Below are positions 53,400 through 64,000 of a stretch of 64,000 nucleotides of DNA, piece after piece. Location of the stretch: NCBI RefSeq assembly GCF_018139145.2, contig NC_059480.1, positions 9,424,428 through 9,488,427 on the forward strand. Reading direction: 5' to 3'. The DNA comes from Gymnogyps californianus (lineage: Eukaryota; Chordata; Aves; Accipitriformes; Cathartidae). Below the pieces are notes generated by a model. That model was not told the DNA's origin, did no database searches, and saw only the letters and a program-made list of their open reading frames with translations. Position 1 is the stretch's first letter. Each line of letters begins with the position of its first letter. The translations under genes and the position numbers were made by a program.

Positions 53400-53735
53400 G
53401 CCGCAGCGGCCGGGCGGGTCGGTGGGGCCGGGCGCGGCCGCCGCCAGGGAGCGCTGGGCCTCTCCGGCGGCAGGGCGGCCCCGGGGCCTGGGTCTCCTCA
53501 GGGATCGGCGGGGAGCGATCCCTTGCCCCGCGCCTCGCCCCGGGGGAACGAGTTTGTGCTGTTCTCTCCAGTGGCACGTTTCTTGGCTCCAGCCCCTTCT
53601 CACACCCAGGGCCGCAGTTGCAGCCATGGGAAGGTCCGAGTGTGGCCAACCAGCGCTTTCGGGCCTAAACACGCTTCACTGAAAAAGCCTGAGCGGCACT
53701 GGGATGGGAGCAGGCCGTGGCGGGTCCTTGCCGCG
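53400..53735 (+). other. Candidate first exon (5' end undefined)
   Basis: The right edge is set by a strong vertebrate splice donor, CCGCG|GTAAGGGT, with GT at 53,736-53,737. The left edge is a guess, placed just after the RFX-like motifs, because I see no defined start-site element. The first ATG after 53,400 is at 53,626 in a strong Kozak context (GCAGCCATGG). It opens only an 18-codon frame, closing at 53,680-53,682, so it would act as an upstream ORF. A second ATG at 53,704 (GGGATGG) stays open for ten codons and two bases up to the donor, and could begin a coding sequence that continues in exon 2. No downstream exon was identified, so this could equally be a non-coding exon, a lncRNA or a cryptic donor. 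Confidence 0.35.
53412..53432 (+). promoter_or_regulatory. G-quadruplex motif with GC box
   Basis: Four G runs (GGG 53,412-53,414; GGG 53,416-53,418; GGGG 53,424-53,427; GGG 53,430-53,432) are separated by loops of 1, 5 and 2 bases, meeting the usual G3+N1-7 definition. The first two runs also form an SP1-type GGGCGG box. Such motifs are common near transcription starts. Confidence 0.6.
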
Positions 53736-53820
53736 GTAAGGGTCTGAGCACCCAGCCGGCTCGGCTGCAGCCAGGGTCAGGAGTTGGCTGTCTGCCGGGC
53801 TGCCGCTGAGGAGGAGCGGA

Positions 53821-54563
53821 TGCCACTGACGCAAGGCAAGGGGACTAAGCTGTCCCCATCTCCATCCCAGCAAGGATTTACCAGATCCTCATAGAGAACC
53901 TGGCGGAGGATGTGGCCCTGGGTACAACTGGGGGGCTCTGACTGGGTAAATGTGGGGAGGCATGCAGGCAGGAAGACTGACCAGTTGGGGGACAGCCTTG
54001 CAGGCAGCTCTTTCTGGGATCTCTTCTCCACCCTACCCTCCGTGCTGCTGAGCACATCAGTCATGCCATCAGCATGCAGGCCAGCGTGCATGGAGCTGTA
54101 CGGGGGCAGGGAGGCGGCCCTGGCCATCCAGCGCCTGCAGGGCTAGAAGAGTCGTACAGAAATATCTCCGCTTTCCTTCTCCCAGGCCCCTGTCACTCGT
54201 GACTCTCGGACTTTGTGGCATTTTTGCTGTCCCCTGTGTGTGCAGTGACCTAGGACTAGGACTGAGCATCCATCGATTGCTGGCCCAGCTGAAGGTGGTA
54301 ACTGGTTAAGACGCAGAGACTTGATCGTGCGACTCAGCCCTGGATTGCACGTTCTCTTTCCTAATTCCCAAGGGGAACTCACGTAATGGTAGTGGAAGGT
54401 TACTCGTATTTAATTCCTCCAGAAGTTTTCTTTCTGTTTAAAAATATGCAATTAACTGTTTCTTTGTTTATGTATTCTCACTTTTAGGAGGATTCATGGG
54501 CTTGGGCAAGTTATGTTTTTTAGCAGACGCTGTATTTGTCTGCACTCTCGACTTCTACACATT
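53821..54563. other. Spacer between CpG island and LTR
   Basis: This is mixed-composition sequence, still somewhat GC-rich at first and becoming AT-rich after about 54,400. Overlapping frames of 60-120 codons on both strands show no family signature. If the candidate donor at 53,735 is real, this is the start of intron 1. Confidence 0.5.
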
Positions 54564-55158
54564 TGTCCTGGTTTTGGCTGGGACAGAGTTAACTCTCTTC
54601 TTAGTAGCTGGTACAGTGCTGGGTTTTGGATTTAGTGTGAGAATGCTGTTGATAACACGCTGATGTTTTAGTTGTTGCTAAGTAGCGCTTATCTTAAGCC
54701 AAGGACTTTTCAGTTTCCCATGCTCTGCCAGCAAGCAGGTGTGCAAGGAGCTGGGAGGGAGCAGAGCCGGGGCAGCTGACCCGAACTAGCCAAAGGGCTA
54801 TGCCATACCATGGAACGTCATGCCCATGTAAATAGGGGGGAGTTGGCCAGGAGGGGCAGATCATGGCTCTGGCATCGGTCAGCAGGTGGTGAGCAATTGC
54901 ATTGTGCATCACTGGTTTTTTCCTTCCTCCCCCTTCCTTTTTTTTTGTGATATTCCTTTTCATTACTATTATTATTATTATTATTATATTTCATTATTAC
55001 TATTGTTAGTATTATATTTTACTTTACTTATTAAACTGTTCTTATCTCAGCCCATGAGTTTTACTCTTTTTCCCTTTCCTCCTCTTCACCCCACTGGGAG
55101 GGGGGAGGGGGAAGCGGCTGCGTGGTGCTGAGTTGCTGACTGGGGTTAAACCACGACA
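54564..55158 (+). mobile_element. Solo LTR of an avian endogenous retrovirus
   Basis: This is a 595-bp element starting TGTCCTGG and ending CCACGACA, the TG...CA termini of retroviral LTRs. It is flanked by a near-perfect 5-bp target-site duplication: ACATT at 54,559-54,563 and ACATC at 55,159-55,163. A plus-strand polyadenylation signal ATTAAA lies at 55,030-55,035, followed by a pyrimidine-rich stretch, and a weak TATA-like TGTAAATA lies at 54,827-54,834. No gag, pol or env sequence, primer-binding site or second LTR is present. It is therefore a solo LTR left by recombination between the two LTRs of a provirus. A 5-bp duplication fits the ERVL-type class, and I recall very similar LTRs from other birds. 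The exact family name needs a repeat-library match. Confidence 0.9.
54962..55020 (+). repeat. Imperfect (ATT)n microsatellite inside the LTR
   Basis: A run of ATT triplets interrupted by ACT, GTT, AGT and ATA, ending just before the ATTAAA signal of the LTR. Its length is likely to vary between copies and individuals. Confidence 0.85.
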
Positions 55159-58100
55159 ACATCTTTCTCAGAATCCTTCAAAATAGTACAGCTCTAGCAT
55201 TGGATGTTTGGGGTCTTCCTTGCCCTCTTCCCTCACCTCATCTTTTATTTAAAATTCTTAAACTAATTCCAGGAAATCCAGATGAGATGAAAGCTTTCAG
55301 CTCTAATATTCTAGATGCAAATCTTATTAAATTCCAAACCCCAAACCAAGCAACAGTGAACACTGGGAATAAAACTGAAATGCAGACAATCAGTCACTCT
55401 CAAGTCAGTTTAGCAGCTCATACAGACACATTCTCTGTGGTCTCATCACATTCATATTAATGGACAAATTTGTCTCTTGTATTATGTTCCATACATTACA
55501 CTGTGTAATTAGAAGCTAATTGGAAGCAGTAGGCAGCATGCCAATATTAGTGGTGTTCAGAAATCATTCAGAGCTCCAGTATTTGAGGAAAAACCTGTTT
55601 ATTTCACAGAGGCACTTCCAACTGCATCTGTGAACAAAATGTGCTTCTGGAGCCTCCTTCCCCCAGACTTCTAGGTTCTGGGAAGCTGAACTACTTGCAG
55701 GTGCAATGCTTAGGGATTACATTTGTAATTAAATTAAAAGAAATCCTTAAGGATCACAAATCTAACCACAAAGGTGATTGTTAGGCCTGCCGCCTGCCCC
55801 AGGCTAATCTCAACATTAAGAAACTGCAAATGTGTAGTTATCCTAGCCTTGAGGAAAGGCTTAAGGATGGTACTTGGAAAAGACAGCAGGAAAGAAAGGA
55901 CGAGCCTGCATACTTCTCCAAGCCAAGGCTGCACGTGCCCTTTATGCAGATATGGTGTGCATGCCCAGTACACAGGTTGCATTAAAGTTTGACTGGGAAA
56001 GCTGAACACGGCATTTTGAAAAAGTAAGAAGCTCATTCCTTCAGAGGAGTAAGCATTCACAAGAGCAGCTGATAGAGAATGTTCGCCCTGCATTTAAACC
56101 CCCGGGAAGCCGTTCCCAGCTAACTATGCCCTCAGTTACGTTTGTTACTTAGTGGGCTTTTGATTAGCAAGGATTCCCCATGTAAAGGAAAACCTCATCC
56201 TAAAATAGAAATCTGCTCTCTCCAGACATGGCCTGTTATATATTCTCAGCTGTGATTGTGGGACAGAGACAGTGTCTACAGAACGGAGCTTGGAGCCCTT
56301 TTGTGGGGTTTTGCAGGGTAGAGCACTTGGAAATTTGGTCACCTGTCTGCAAATATCTGCCTGTGCAGTGGTACTCGGTCCAGGAGCAGGAGAAGCTCAT
56401 TCAGACATTGGTTATGAACTCTCTATCTTTTTAGCTCCTTTTCTATTTAGCACACTTTTCATGATCTCATCCCCTTGTTCTCTGGATGTATCTGTACACA
56501 TTGCTGCTAAAGGCTTCATGGCTGTGTATTCCTGATTTGATAGATAGGTAACTGTTAATCACCTGTGGTGGTCCCTCATTTCTTGTTCCCTGTATTATTG
56601 CTTTCACTTCTCATGGGAGTCATTGAAGCACTGTAAGGAGGAGAATAAATTATGGTGTCTTCTAGCTGCAAATGTTCTCCTGAATAATTTCCCAGGTTAA
56701 AATGCATGAAAATTTTTGAATCTGTAGAGATTTTTGTAGAAACGAGCTGTCTGAATATTTGTGACTGGCAATTGTTACCGTGCCAGAAATCAGTCTACCA
56801 AATTCAACCTTCTTGTCTGTGAATAAGAGATTCTTATCTTCAGCCAGGTTCCAAACAGGTTCATGGCAATGGAGAAAAAGCTAGAGAAAAATACATATTG
56901 TAGCCTGCAAGCCAACCTCCCACTTTCAAAATCCCAAAACAGGAAAAAGAAAAGAAAGGAAAAGGAGATACTCACTTAGAACTCTTCCAGACATAGTCAG
57001 AGACTTGTCCCTTTTTCTTTTTAGCCCTTGGATTACATTCATTGGCTTAATAAACTTTAAACATTGGAGACAATGAAAGTCTAGACTTTTTGTCATAGGG
57101 TCAGTAGTTCAAATAGACTGATTTCTCTCCTGACATCTGACTCTTAATTTTCTCCCCACTTATGGCCAACTAAGAAAAGCTGCCAAAGTTTATTGGCCCG
57201 ATTGGCTCATTTAACCAGAAGTGAATATCTCACCCACACACTGGGGATTTCCGCTAATACAGTAGATGTCAGCTATAACAAGTCCCTATTAATATTAACT
57301 GAGTTCCTGTTGGGACTGCCGGAACAATTTCCTTTGCTTCTTGTCAAGCACCATCGCTGTGCAGTAGCCTCATTTAGTCTAACTGACTGTGTCATGGGCA
57401 AGTGCATCCATCCTGTATGGCTTAACCACCCTTTCACCATTTTCTCTATGGTACGATTTGAAGGCTTTAAAGAAGTGCCCATAAGCGCAGATTTGTCATG
57501 TTGACTTGAAATAGTGAAAGCTTAACTATTGGGGTGGCATAGCAGGCATGCTGTTTTGTATGTTCTGGCTAATGCAAGGTGTTTTAATATCTCTGATCAC
57601 CTTGCTCTGGTAGCACACCTTCTTTCAGCTGAGTGCTACAGCCCTTGTATTTTCTCTGGGGCTCAGGACTTAAGGTGATGGATTGTACCGGGGAGTAAAT
57701 CAGGGAGCTTAGGCTGCATGGTGTCTCTTCTACCCTTGCTCCTTGAACGCTCAGGCCAGGATAAGTGGTATTTCAGTGCTGTGTTGTATACCCAGGGCAC
57801 TGTGCTCGTCTCTCGGCACTGCTCAGTGGCTAACGGTATGGGCAATTATGCAAGTGCCTTTGTCACCAACTCCAGCTGGCAGGAGTGCGCTTTCTGGGGA
57901 TGCTTGTGGTGAAAGACAGCAAGAGTGGATGCCTCTGTTACAGCCTTGAGTCTGGAAGCTGAAGCCCTTTGTGGCTTCCCATGTAGATTGAGATGAACTT
58001 GACACGGTGTATTTAGACCAAATAGAACCCTGCTCCTTGGCTGACTTCTGACTCTCCAGGTTGCTCCAGGATACTGTTTATGGCTGTTGTCTAAGCTGGT

Positions 58101-58393
58101 GACCAGGCATGCTTGGGCTGACAGCGCTACTGGCAAGAACCAAGCAATTCCAAGTCTTAGACCTAGCTGGAGGGGTTTTATCAGCATAAACATCGCAAAT
58201 CCTAACAGAGTCTAGCACTTGTCCCTGTCGGCCCTGTTAAAAATAATAATGTGTTAGGCTGGTCAAGTAAGTGGACTACTCACAGTCAATCAGTAAGGAA
58301 ATTTTGATATGACTCATTTCTTACAGTTGCTCTTCATCACAGCTCTACTGAGTCTCAGCTGTCTAAAAGCGACCTAAATCAGTTTTAAGGTCG

Positions 58394-58424
58394 CAGAGGA
58401 GGAAAGGAGCAGAGGAGGAAAGTG
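58394..58424. repeat. 16-bp tandem duplication
   Basis: CAGAGGAGGAAAGGAG is followed directly by a second copy beginning CAGAGGAGGAAAG and diverging near its end. It is a purine-rich two-copy slippage repeat. Confidence 0.8.
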
Positions 58425-58501
58425 TTTCATTCTCAGATCAGCCCTCTGTTTGCCAACCACTATTTTCTTTTGTACAGAGATATGCCGGAAATAATATTCT
58501 G

Positions 58502-58516
58502 AAAAAAAAAAAAAAA
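58502..58516. repeat. Poly-A run (15 A)
   Basis: Fifteen A, then TT and a further A-rich run. No retroposed gene body is recognisable to its left, so it is annotated as a homopolymer. Confidence 0.8.
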
Positions 58517-61500
58517 TTAAAAAAAATTACAGAGGGTTGTTATTATTATTTAGTTTATTTTTTATATGTCACTAATGTGAAGCAAGATTTATTTTTTTGT
58601 TTGGGTTCCAAAGGACAAAGGTCATTTGTTTTGCCTGAAGGCTCAAGCTTTAGTCATCAGTGAAGTTATTTTCCTGTTTCCAGCACTGTCCTTTCCAGGA
58701 TGTGTGTCCTGCTATTTGAACTATCCCTTGAGTTGAATAGACTTAGCTAAGCTGGAGTTCATGTCCTGACCTGCACCCAAAGTCGCATGAGATTATGTTT
58801 TAAAAAACAAAGCCATGAGGATTCAAGCAGCTTTAGTCTCCTTGAAGAGATGAGGAATACATAAGATCTCTGAATCTACATACTTTATTCCTAGACCTGA
58901 ATAGATTTTGCCTTTTCACGCTACTGGAATAGAAAAATAGTACTGTCTCAGTATTTGCCTGCTCGTGAGGAATCTCAGCTACTGCAAAGCCTGTAAGTAG
59001 CTGCACGTCAGCAACTATCTGAAACTCTGTGGAACAAGATTCTGCCTGGTCTAAAAATGCTGGACCAGTCAGGGCAGCAGTCTGGGGCTGACAGGGCTCA
59101 CACAGACCTCCTTTGTTGAGAAAAACTGCTAATTTTTTGAGGTCCCTTTGAGGTACCTTAAGGTAATCTCCCTTCAGGTGAGAGCATCCACCAAACTTAC
59201 CCCCTTTTGCCTACATTGGACCGTAAACCTCTCCTTTATATGCTACAAAAGTGGGAGCACATAAAAAAACCTGCAGCCTATCCAGGTTTTTTGCCATCTT
59301 ATGTGTCTTTGTATTGTGTGAGTGATTTTAGAAATCACTTGTTTCAAAACCTAAAACTTTGCTGTGTAGCTGTATAATGCCAAGGCTTTATCACAGAGTT
59401 GGTTTTCCCTGTGTGAATGAGTTGTGTATTTCAATCCAGCATATGAGTTCAGAGCTCTGCTGTGCTGTTACTGTAATGTCTTTGTAGTTTCAGGCTCAGT
59501 TGGAAATTGCTTCTCAACTTTTGTAATCCCTACTCAAGTTTTGTGGCTCTTGAATGGAGATTCAGGTTTTGAACATGGGGTTGTATTCTAGTTCTCACCC
59601 TGACTTCCAAGGTGAACAGAAACCTATGTTTTAATAACTTCATATTTTGATACTTGATCAGCATCACAAATTCTCATATTGAAGTGGGTCAGCAAACATA
59701 GAGCAGCATTTTTAAGAACGAGCACCTGAAGATGATTCCTGAAGTCTGTATCTGTAGGCATGTGCCTCGTGGTCTGATTTGAAAAAGAACCGAGCACTTG
59801 CAACTTGCCATAATCTGAAGAAAGAAGCTATTCCAGAGACAAAATCCTAAAAATAGCTGCTGCCTCATAGAGGAACATATCCGTGGTGTGTATAGGTGAG
59901 GGTGAAGACTGGCAGGCCCTGCCCATCCCTCTTTTGGTGTTCTGAGGGAAAAACATGTTTTTACATTGCTTGCCTGGCTATGTGATAGTTGGTGATCATG
60001 AGGGTGGATAGGACACAACTCTATCAGATGTGTCAGGGTGCCTGGTTCAGTCGTAGGGTCTGTTCTTTTCTCCCATATTACAGCTACTACCGTGGGGACA
60101 TTGTTCTCTCTTCGCTAGGGCTGTTGAGGCCCTAAAATGGGAGGACTGTGCTATAAATAGGGTTGAGCCCTCTTTCCAACAAACTCTCTGACAGACCTTG
60201 AACCTCTCCCTGTCCAGATCTATGGAGGCAAGCAGGGCAGTGTCTTGTTGTTGCTGCCGTGTGTGAGGCTGAGTAATCCCCCATGAAAGGCAGTACAAAA
60301 GTTGACTCTCACTTCTAGTGGGAAGGACTACTGGAGGAACAGCATACGCTGCTTCCTTTTCCTGAGTGAGAATCACCCACTTCAGGCACTGATTATTCAA
60401 AGTTGATATTTCTGCACCATTTAGGAAGAATCTGGTGGCCCAAATGGCTCCAAGAATAGCTTCCCTTTGTTATTTTTTAATGTGAACATTTTAGTTTGCT
60501 TCATCATCTAGGGATGTTCTTGCTAAAACTATACACGTCACCCTGCTAAAAGCAGATGAAGCATTAAACCTCTTAGCCCACTGTTGTTACCTGAATGTCC
60601 AGGGTTTGACAGACAGCAAACAGTTCTGTCTCTCAAGGTCATATTATCTCTATCTATGTGTATCTCCAGAGATACAGGTGCAGGACTGTGAGATTTTGAT
60701 ACTGTTTTTGTAAACATATGGCCTGCAAGCTGCCTAATGCACTGCGTTGGTTGCATGCTTGCTGAATGTAAGCCTTCCTGCCAGATCTGAGAGAGGCTGC
60801 AAGTGCTGCAAACTCTCACCGTTATTACAGAGAGCTACCAACAGCAGCCTTATTTGTTTTTGTGAGCATTTCCTCGAGGTCATTGCAACAATACTCCTAT
60901 CAATCAAATAAGCAAACCTCTGCAGTGGCATCGCTTGTCTGTCTTGTTTAATTTTTTAAACATAGCTGGGAGGAAGGCTGCCAATGTAAGAAGAAAAAAA
61001 TCAAACTGCTGGTTGTTACATCCTCACTGTCCCAGAACGACTACATGCGCAAAGTAACCCTTTTTCAGTGTGTTTGGTTTTTTACAATTAGCTGCGCTCT
61101 TTCCTCTGGGCAGTTGTTCTACTTATGCATTTTTATTAAATGTTTTTATCATGTTGATGGCCCAGCCTGAGACATACGAGCAAATACGTAGCAGAAGAGG
61201 ACAGTTGCTCCATATGCGGTCTCAATACAATGTTGAAAACAGCAGGTGGCTATGATGAGCTGAGCACCAGGTAAGAGCGAGCTGTGATTAGTATAAAAAG
61301 CTTTACTCATAGCAGAGCAGCTCCCAAGCCATTTTGTGCCATTTGTAAGAAGAGAGGCTGTGAGAAGTTTTAATCTTACTTTAAGTGAAAGTCTGTTGGC
61401 CTTTCACACAACAAAATTGGTTGGTGGACTCACAGGCTCATATATTGACTGAAATAACATGAAGACATTTCCTGCTTTTATCCTGCCCTCGAATGCCAAA

Positions 61501-62979
61501 AATTTGGGCCTAAACCTAAACTAACAGATGAAGTATTTGGGAATGTTATAATAAAGCCGTAAGTTGCTTTCAAATGCAACAGCTTCCAGTCCCATGTCCT
61601 CTCTGGCCCTCCCACCCCAGGGAAAAGAGTTTCCTCTGTGGATGCTGTTTCCCATTAGGCTGGTAGGGGGGTACTGGTACTGCCAGGCGGCTCAGCAGGG
61701 CAGAAGACCACAGGCGAGCATGGGAGATAAAAGATATTGGCTCCACAGGTCATTGGAGATCCTATGGTGAAGGGGTTTCTCCCTCTCACGCTTTCTCCCA
61801 TCTCCACCTGCCCCACTCCAGCCATGTCTCCCCACTGCTTTGCCTCTGGCTCCTTTGGTGCTCACTGGACCCGCGTAGGAACTGATTTAACTAACTGAGT
61901 AAAAAGCCTCACTAGTTTTATGCTGGGAGAAATTCAGTCAGCTGCTGAGGCTGATGCCTGGCAGATCTCAGGAAGAGGCTGGACCGCGTAGCTGAGAGCA
62001 GGAATAGGAGGAAGGAGAAATGCGAAGAGGGAGGGTCTTCTGTCTCAGCTGTGACCAAACGCTCTGCTGCCAGTGAAACCGCAAGCACAGTCTGAGCAGG
62101 AAGGGTGATCCAGGACAGAGCCTTGGATCCTGGAGGGTTTGGTGATGATGGAATGCTAGACATCCAAATCCTACACTTCACAAAGATAACAAATGCTACA
62201 TGCTATCACAAATCAACCCCAAATGTCTAGGATCGCTTATTTCTCTATAGAGAAAGTAAAAGTGGAAGGTAGTGTCCTCAAGGAGTTTTTAGGATTTGCT
62301 CACATTTCTCTGTGTAATATTTGATGTATTAGAATGTACACAATACTCATTTGTTTGGCTTTCCCAGGCAAATAATTGGGCTGGCTGATTTTGTCTACCT
62401 ACAACTACAGGCCTGGATGAGTTGCATTTAGATGATGCATATTGATTTATTTTATGTTATATAAATACAGAAGTGTTGGAAAATATTTATTGATTTAGGA
62501 AAGTGCTCACCCAGCTCCCAGGTTACATGTGTACCTGAAAAGTTCTGCATAAGATCTCTTGTTTTCTGTGAAGCTGTGAAATGTGGAGCTTTGCTAAAAT
62601 TACAAGCAAACAAAAGCCACACATCTGATTAATATTTTTAATTATCATGACTGGGGTTATATTTCTTATGTGGCTTGCTTGAACTGTCTCTGATGGGATG
62701 AAATTTGCTCACCGATGTGCCTTCCCTTCCAATGACGTGAGACATCAGCCTTTATCTAAGCAGCAGTCTTGGTGGCGTCAGTGGGAATTTTGCCTGATTT
62801 AGAGGATCTTTGTAGAAGCTCTTCAACCCATTTTTCAATGCTACAGCTTACCAGGACTATGTTAGCATTCTGATACACCTTCCTGTCCACACACCTACTG
62901 CTGTCTTTCAGAGCCATGACTTTCTGAAACATCTTTCTCTAAGTCTTCAGTATTTGTCTGTAGACAGAAATGAACAGAC

Positions 62980-63014
62980 AAGGGGGAGGGGGAAAAAAAA
63001 AAGAGAAAGAAAAA
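62980..63014 (+). repeat. 35-base homopurine tract
   Basis: An uninterrupted A/G tract containing GGGGGAGGGGG followed by A-rich sequence. Such polypurine mirror-like tracts can form triplex (H-DNA) structures. A T-rich (TTTTG)n tract follows at 63,029-63,048. Confidence 0.85.
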
Positions 63015-63028
63015 CTTAACCATTGTGG

Positions 63029-63048
63029 TTTTGTTTTGTTTTGTTTTT
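63029..63048. repeat. (TTTTG)n simple repeat
   Basis: Three TTTTG units and a T run, continuing into a pyrimidine-rich stretch to about 63,060. It is a simple repeat with no retroposon body identified. Confidence 0.85.
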
Positions 63049-64000
63049 CTCTTTTTTTCCAAATGTACTATAATTGGTGGTTCTGATTTATCCTGCCTGT
63101 GGGACCTAATGGCTGAAAACCTAGAGTAGGGAGAGACCTGGAGAGGTTTGCGAGGCCACTGTTTTCTTTTTATAAAGTACTAAAATCTTAGTGGTAAAAG
63201 AATGAATTTAACCTTACAGGAACTCAGCAGTGCTTTTGGCACTGTCTTCCCTGAGGACTTTCAGTTACCAAATGAATCAGCGCACACAACAGCAAAAGAG
63301 CAAAGTGAAACTTAATCTTTACCTGCTTGTTCAAACAGCCGGAGGCAGCGCTGATGAGTTTCAGCCGTGCAGTCACGTCCGCCAGGGCTAAGAGCAGATA
63401 ACACGTTTATTTGATAGCTGAACCACATTGTACTCTCATTAGTTGAGAATGATTGATGAGGTCTGAGAAGACTTCTGCAACTCTTTAAACTTTAGAGTAG
63501 CTAAACCCATGCCTGAAATACATGTGAACCCTGGACTCGTCTTAAAAACAATCTTCCTTGTTCCACGCCCTGTGCCTCTTCTTGCTGAAGTTGCATTCAT
63601 TATTTTCACTGTCTGTCCCAGCACTGCAAGTGGGGACTGTCTCAGCAGGGAGAAGCCACAGGAAAGCATTCAGGGGCTATGGATGACATAGTGCTTCACA
63701 CTGGGAAGCCACTGGTGTGCCCAGCACAGGACTGGACAGCACAGCAGGAGGATGGTGGGTGGATAGGAACATACTGCTGAGGAATAGCCCCCACCCCCCT
63801 GAGTTTGCAGCCCAGGATTGCTTTCTAGATCCTGCTTTCTAGAAAGTGCCAAGGAAGGAGAGCAGCAATGGACCAGGAAGCTCAACACTCCTTCCCTCCC
63901 ATTGAGGTGCCCGCCATCTTGCTGCCCCGTGAGCCTTGCCTTTCCTTGTGCACAGCAGGCAGGGCGGACAACGGTCCCTTGTCAAAAGCATGTTGTGGGG

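Larger units (their letters stand above)
53085..53820. promoter_or_regulatory. CpG island, candidate gene promoter
   Basis: G+C and CpG density rise sharply against the AT-rich surroundings. Reading line by line, I count roughly 6 to 13 CpG per 60 bases between 53,101 and 53,560, tapering to about 2-4 up to 53,820, where most of the window has none or one. The island holds GC boxes (GGGGCGGG at 53,096-53,103; GGGCGG at 53,412-53,417), a G-quadruplex motif, RFX-like motifs and a CCCACGCGTGGG palindrome. Unmethylated CpG islands normally mark vertebrate promoters, often without a TATA box. A strong plus-strand splice donor at its right edge suggests rightward transcription, but divergent transcription cannot be excluded. 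The long frames on both strands (up to 367 codons on the minus strand) are low-complexity Arg/Gly/Pro/Ala-rich and are best explained by scarcity of stop codons. Confidence 0.85.
55159..64000. other. Gene-free stretch (right flank)
   Basis: I recognise no exon, RNA gene or transposon after the LTR. Frames of up to about 120 codons lie on both strands and lack family signatures. If transcription starts in the CpG island and runs rightward, this would be intron. Features noted separately are a 15-A run at 58,502-58,516, a 16-bp duplication at 58,394-58,424, a 35-base homopurine tract at 62,980-63,014 and a (TTTTG)n tract. The interval 57,181-57,500 has a compact look with two ATTGG boxes nine bases apart (57,192 and 57,201), but I cannot show conservation. 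Confidence 0.5.

Noticed and set aside
52546..53649. 367-codon minus-strand ORF and several 100-260-codon ORFs on both strands in the CpG island
   Set aside because: GC-rich DNA lacks stop codons, and long frames occur simultaneously on both strands. The products are Arg/Gly/Pro/Ala-rich low-complexity sequence with no domain, and the frames run through likely promoter motifs.
55090..55130. G-rich run near the end of the LTR as a separate regulatory G-quadruplex
   Set aside because: It lies within the LTR body just before its 3' end and is, as I recall, a usual part of this LTR type, so it is not an independent feature.
62240..62255. 16-bp palindrome TTTCTCTATAGAGAAA
   Set aside because: About one perfect 16-bp palindrome is expected by chance in a window this long.
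1..64000. Bacterial or phage systems, CRISPR arrays, tRNA or rRNA genes
   Set aside because: There are no evenly spaced repeats, dense co-directional ORFs, Shine-Dalgarno patterns, or cloverleaf or rRNA sequence that I can recognise. The avian-type retroelements and the vertebrate-style CpG island make this vertebrate DNA.

Overview
This window looks like avian nuclear DNA, mostly intergenic or intronic. Three signs point to a bird. First, there is a 5'-truncated CR1 LINE, the dominant retroposon of birds and other reptiles, at about 11,781-13,810 on the minus strand. Second, there is a solo LTR at 54,564-55,158 of a type I associate with avian endogenous retroviruses. Third, recognisable interspersed repeats cover only about 2.6 kb of 64 kb, which fits a compact bird genome. 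The rest is AT-rich single-copy-looking sequence with short homopolymers and scattered TAA/TGA stops in every frame. Nothing indicates a bacterium, phage or plasmid: there are no tightly packed ORFs, ribosome-binding sites, operons or CRISPR arrays.

Layout. 1-11,780: no supportable gene. 11,781-13,810: the dead CR1 copy, whose ORF2 reverse-transcriptase region is readable but carries two premature stops and a frameshift. 13,811-52,900: about 39 kb with no exon I can support, holding simple repeats and a few notable palindromes (23,945-23,975, 32,464-32,513 and 40,264-40,285). 53,085-53,820: a dense CpG island with GC boxes, a G-quadruplex motif, three motifs resembling RFX X-boxes, a Kozak-context ATG and a strong plus-strand splice donor at 53,735/53,736. 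It is the best candidate promoter and first exon here. 54,564-55,158: the solo LTR, about 0.8 kb downstream of that donor on the same strand. 55,159-64,000: no supportable exon. If the CpG-island transcript runs rightward, this stretch would be its first intron.

I recognise no host protein-coding exon, so I cannot name the locus. The long ORFs in the CpG island exist because GC-rich sequence has few stop codons, and the other ORFs are about as long as chance allows. The most useful lead is the unassigned CpG-island promoter with its RFX-like motif cluster, which would suggest a cilia-related gene if confirmed. I found no evidence of a novel multi-gene system.
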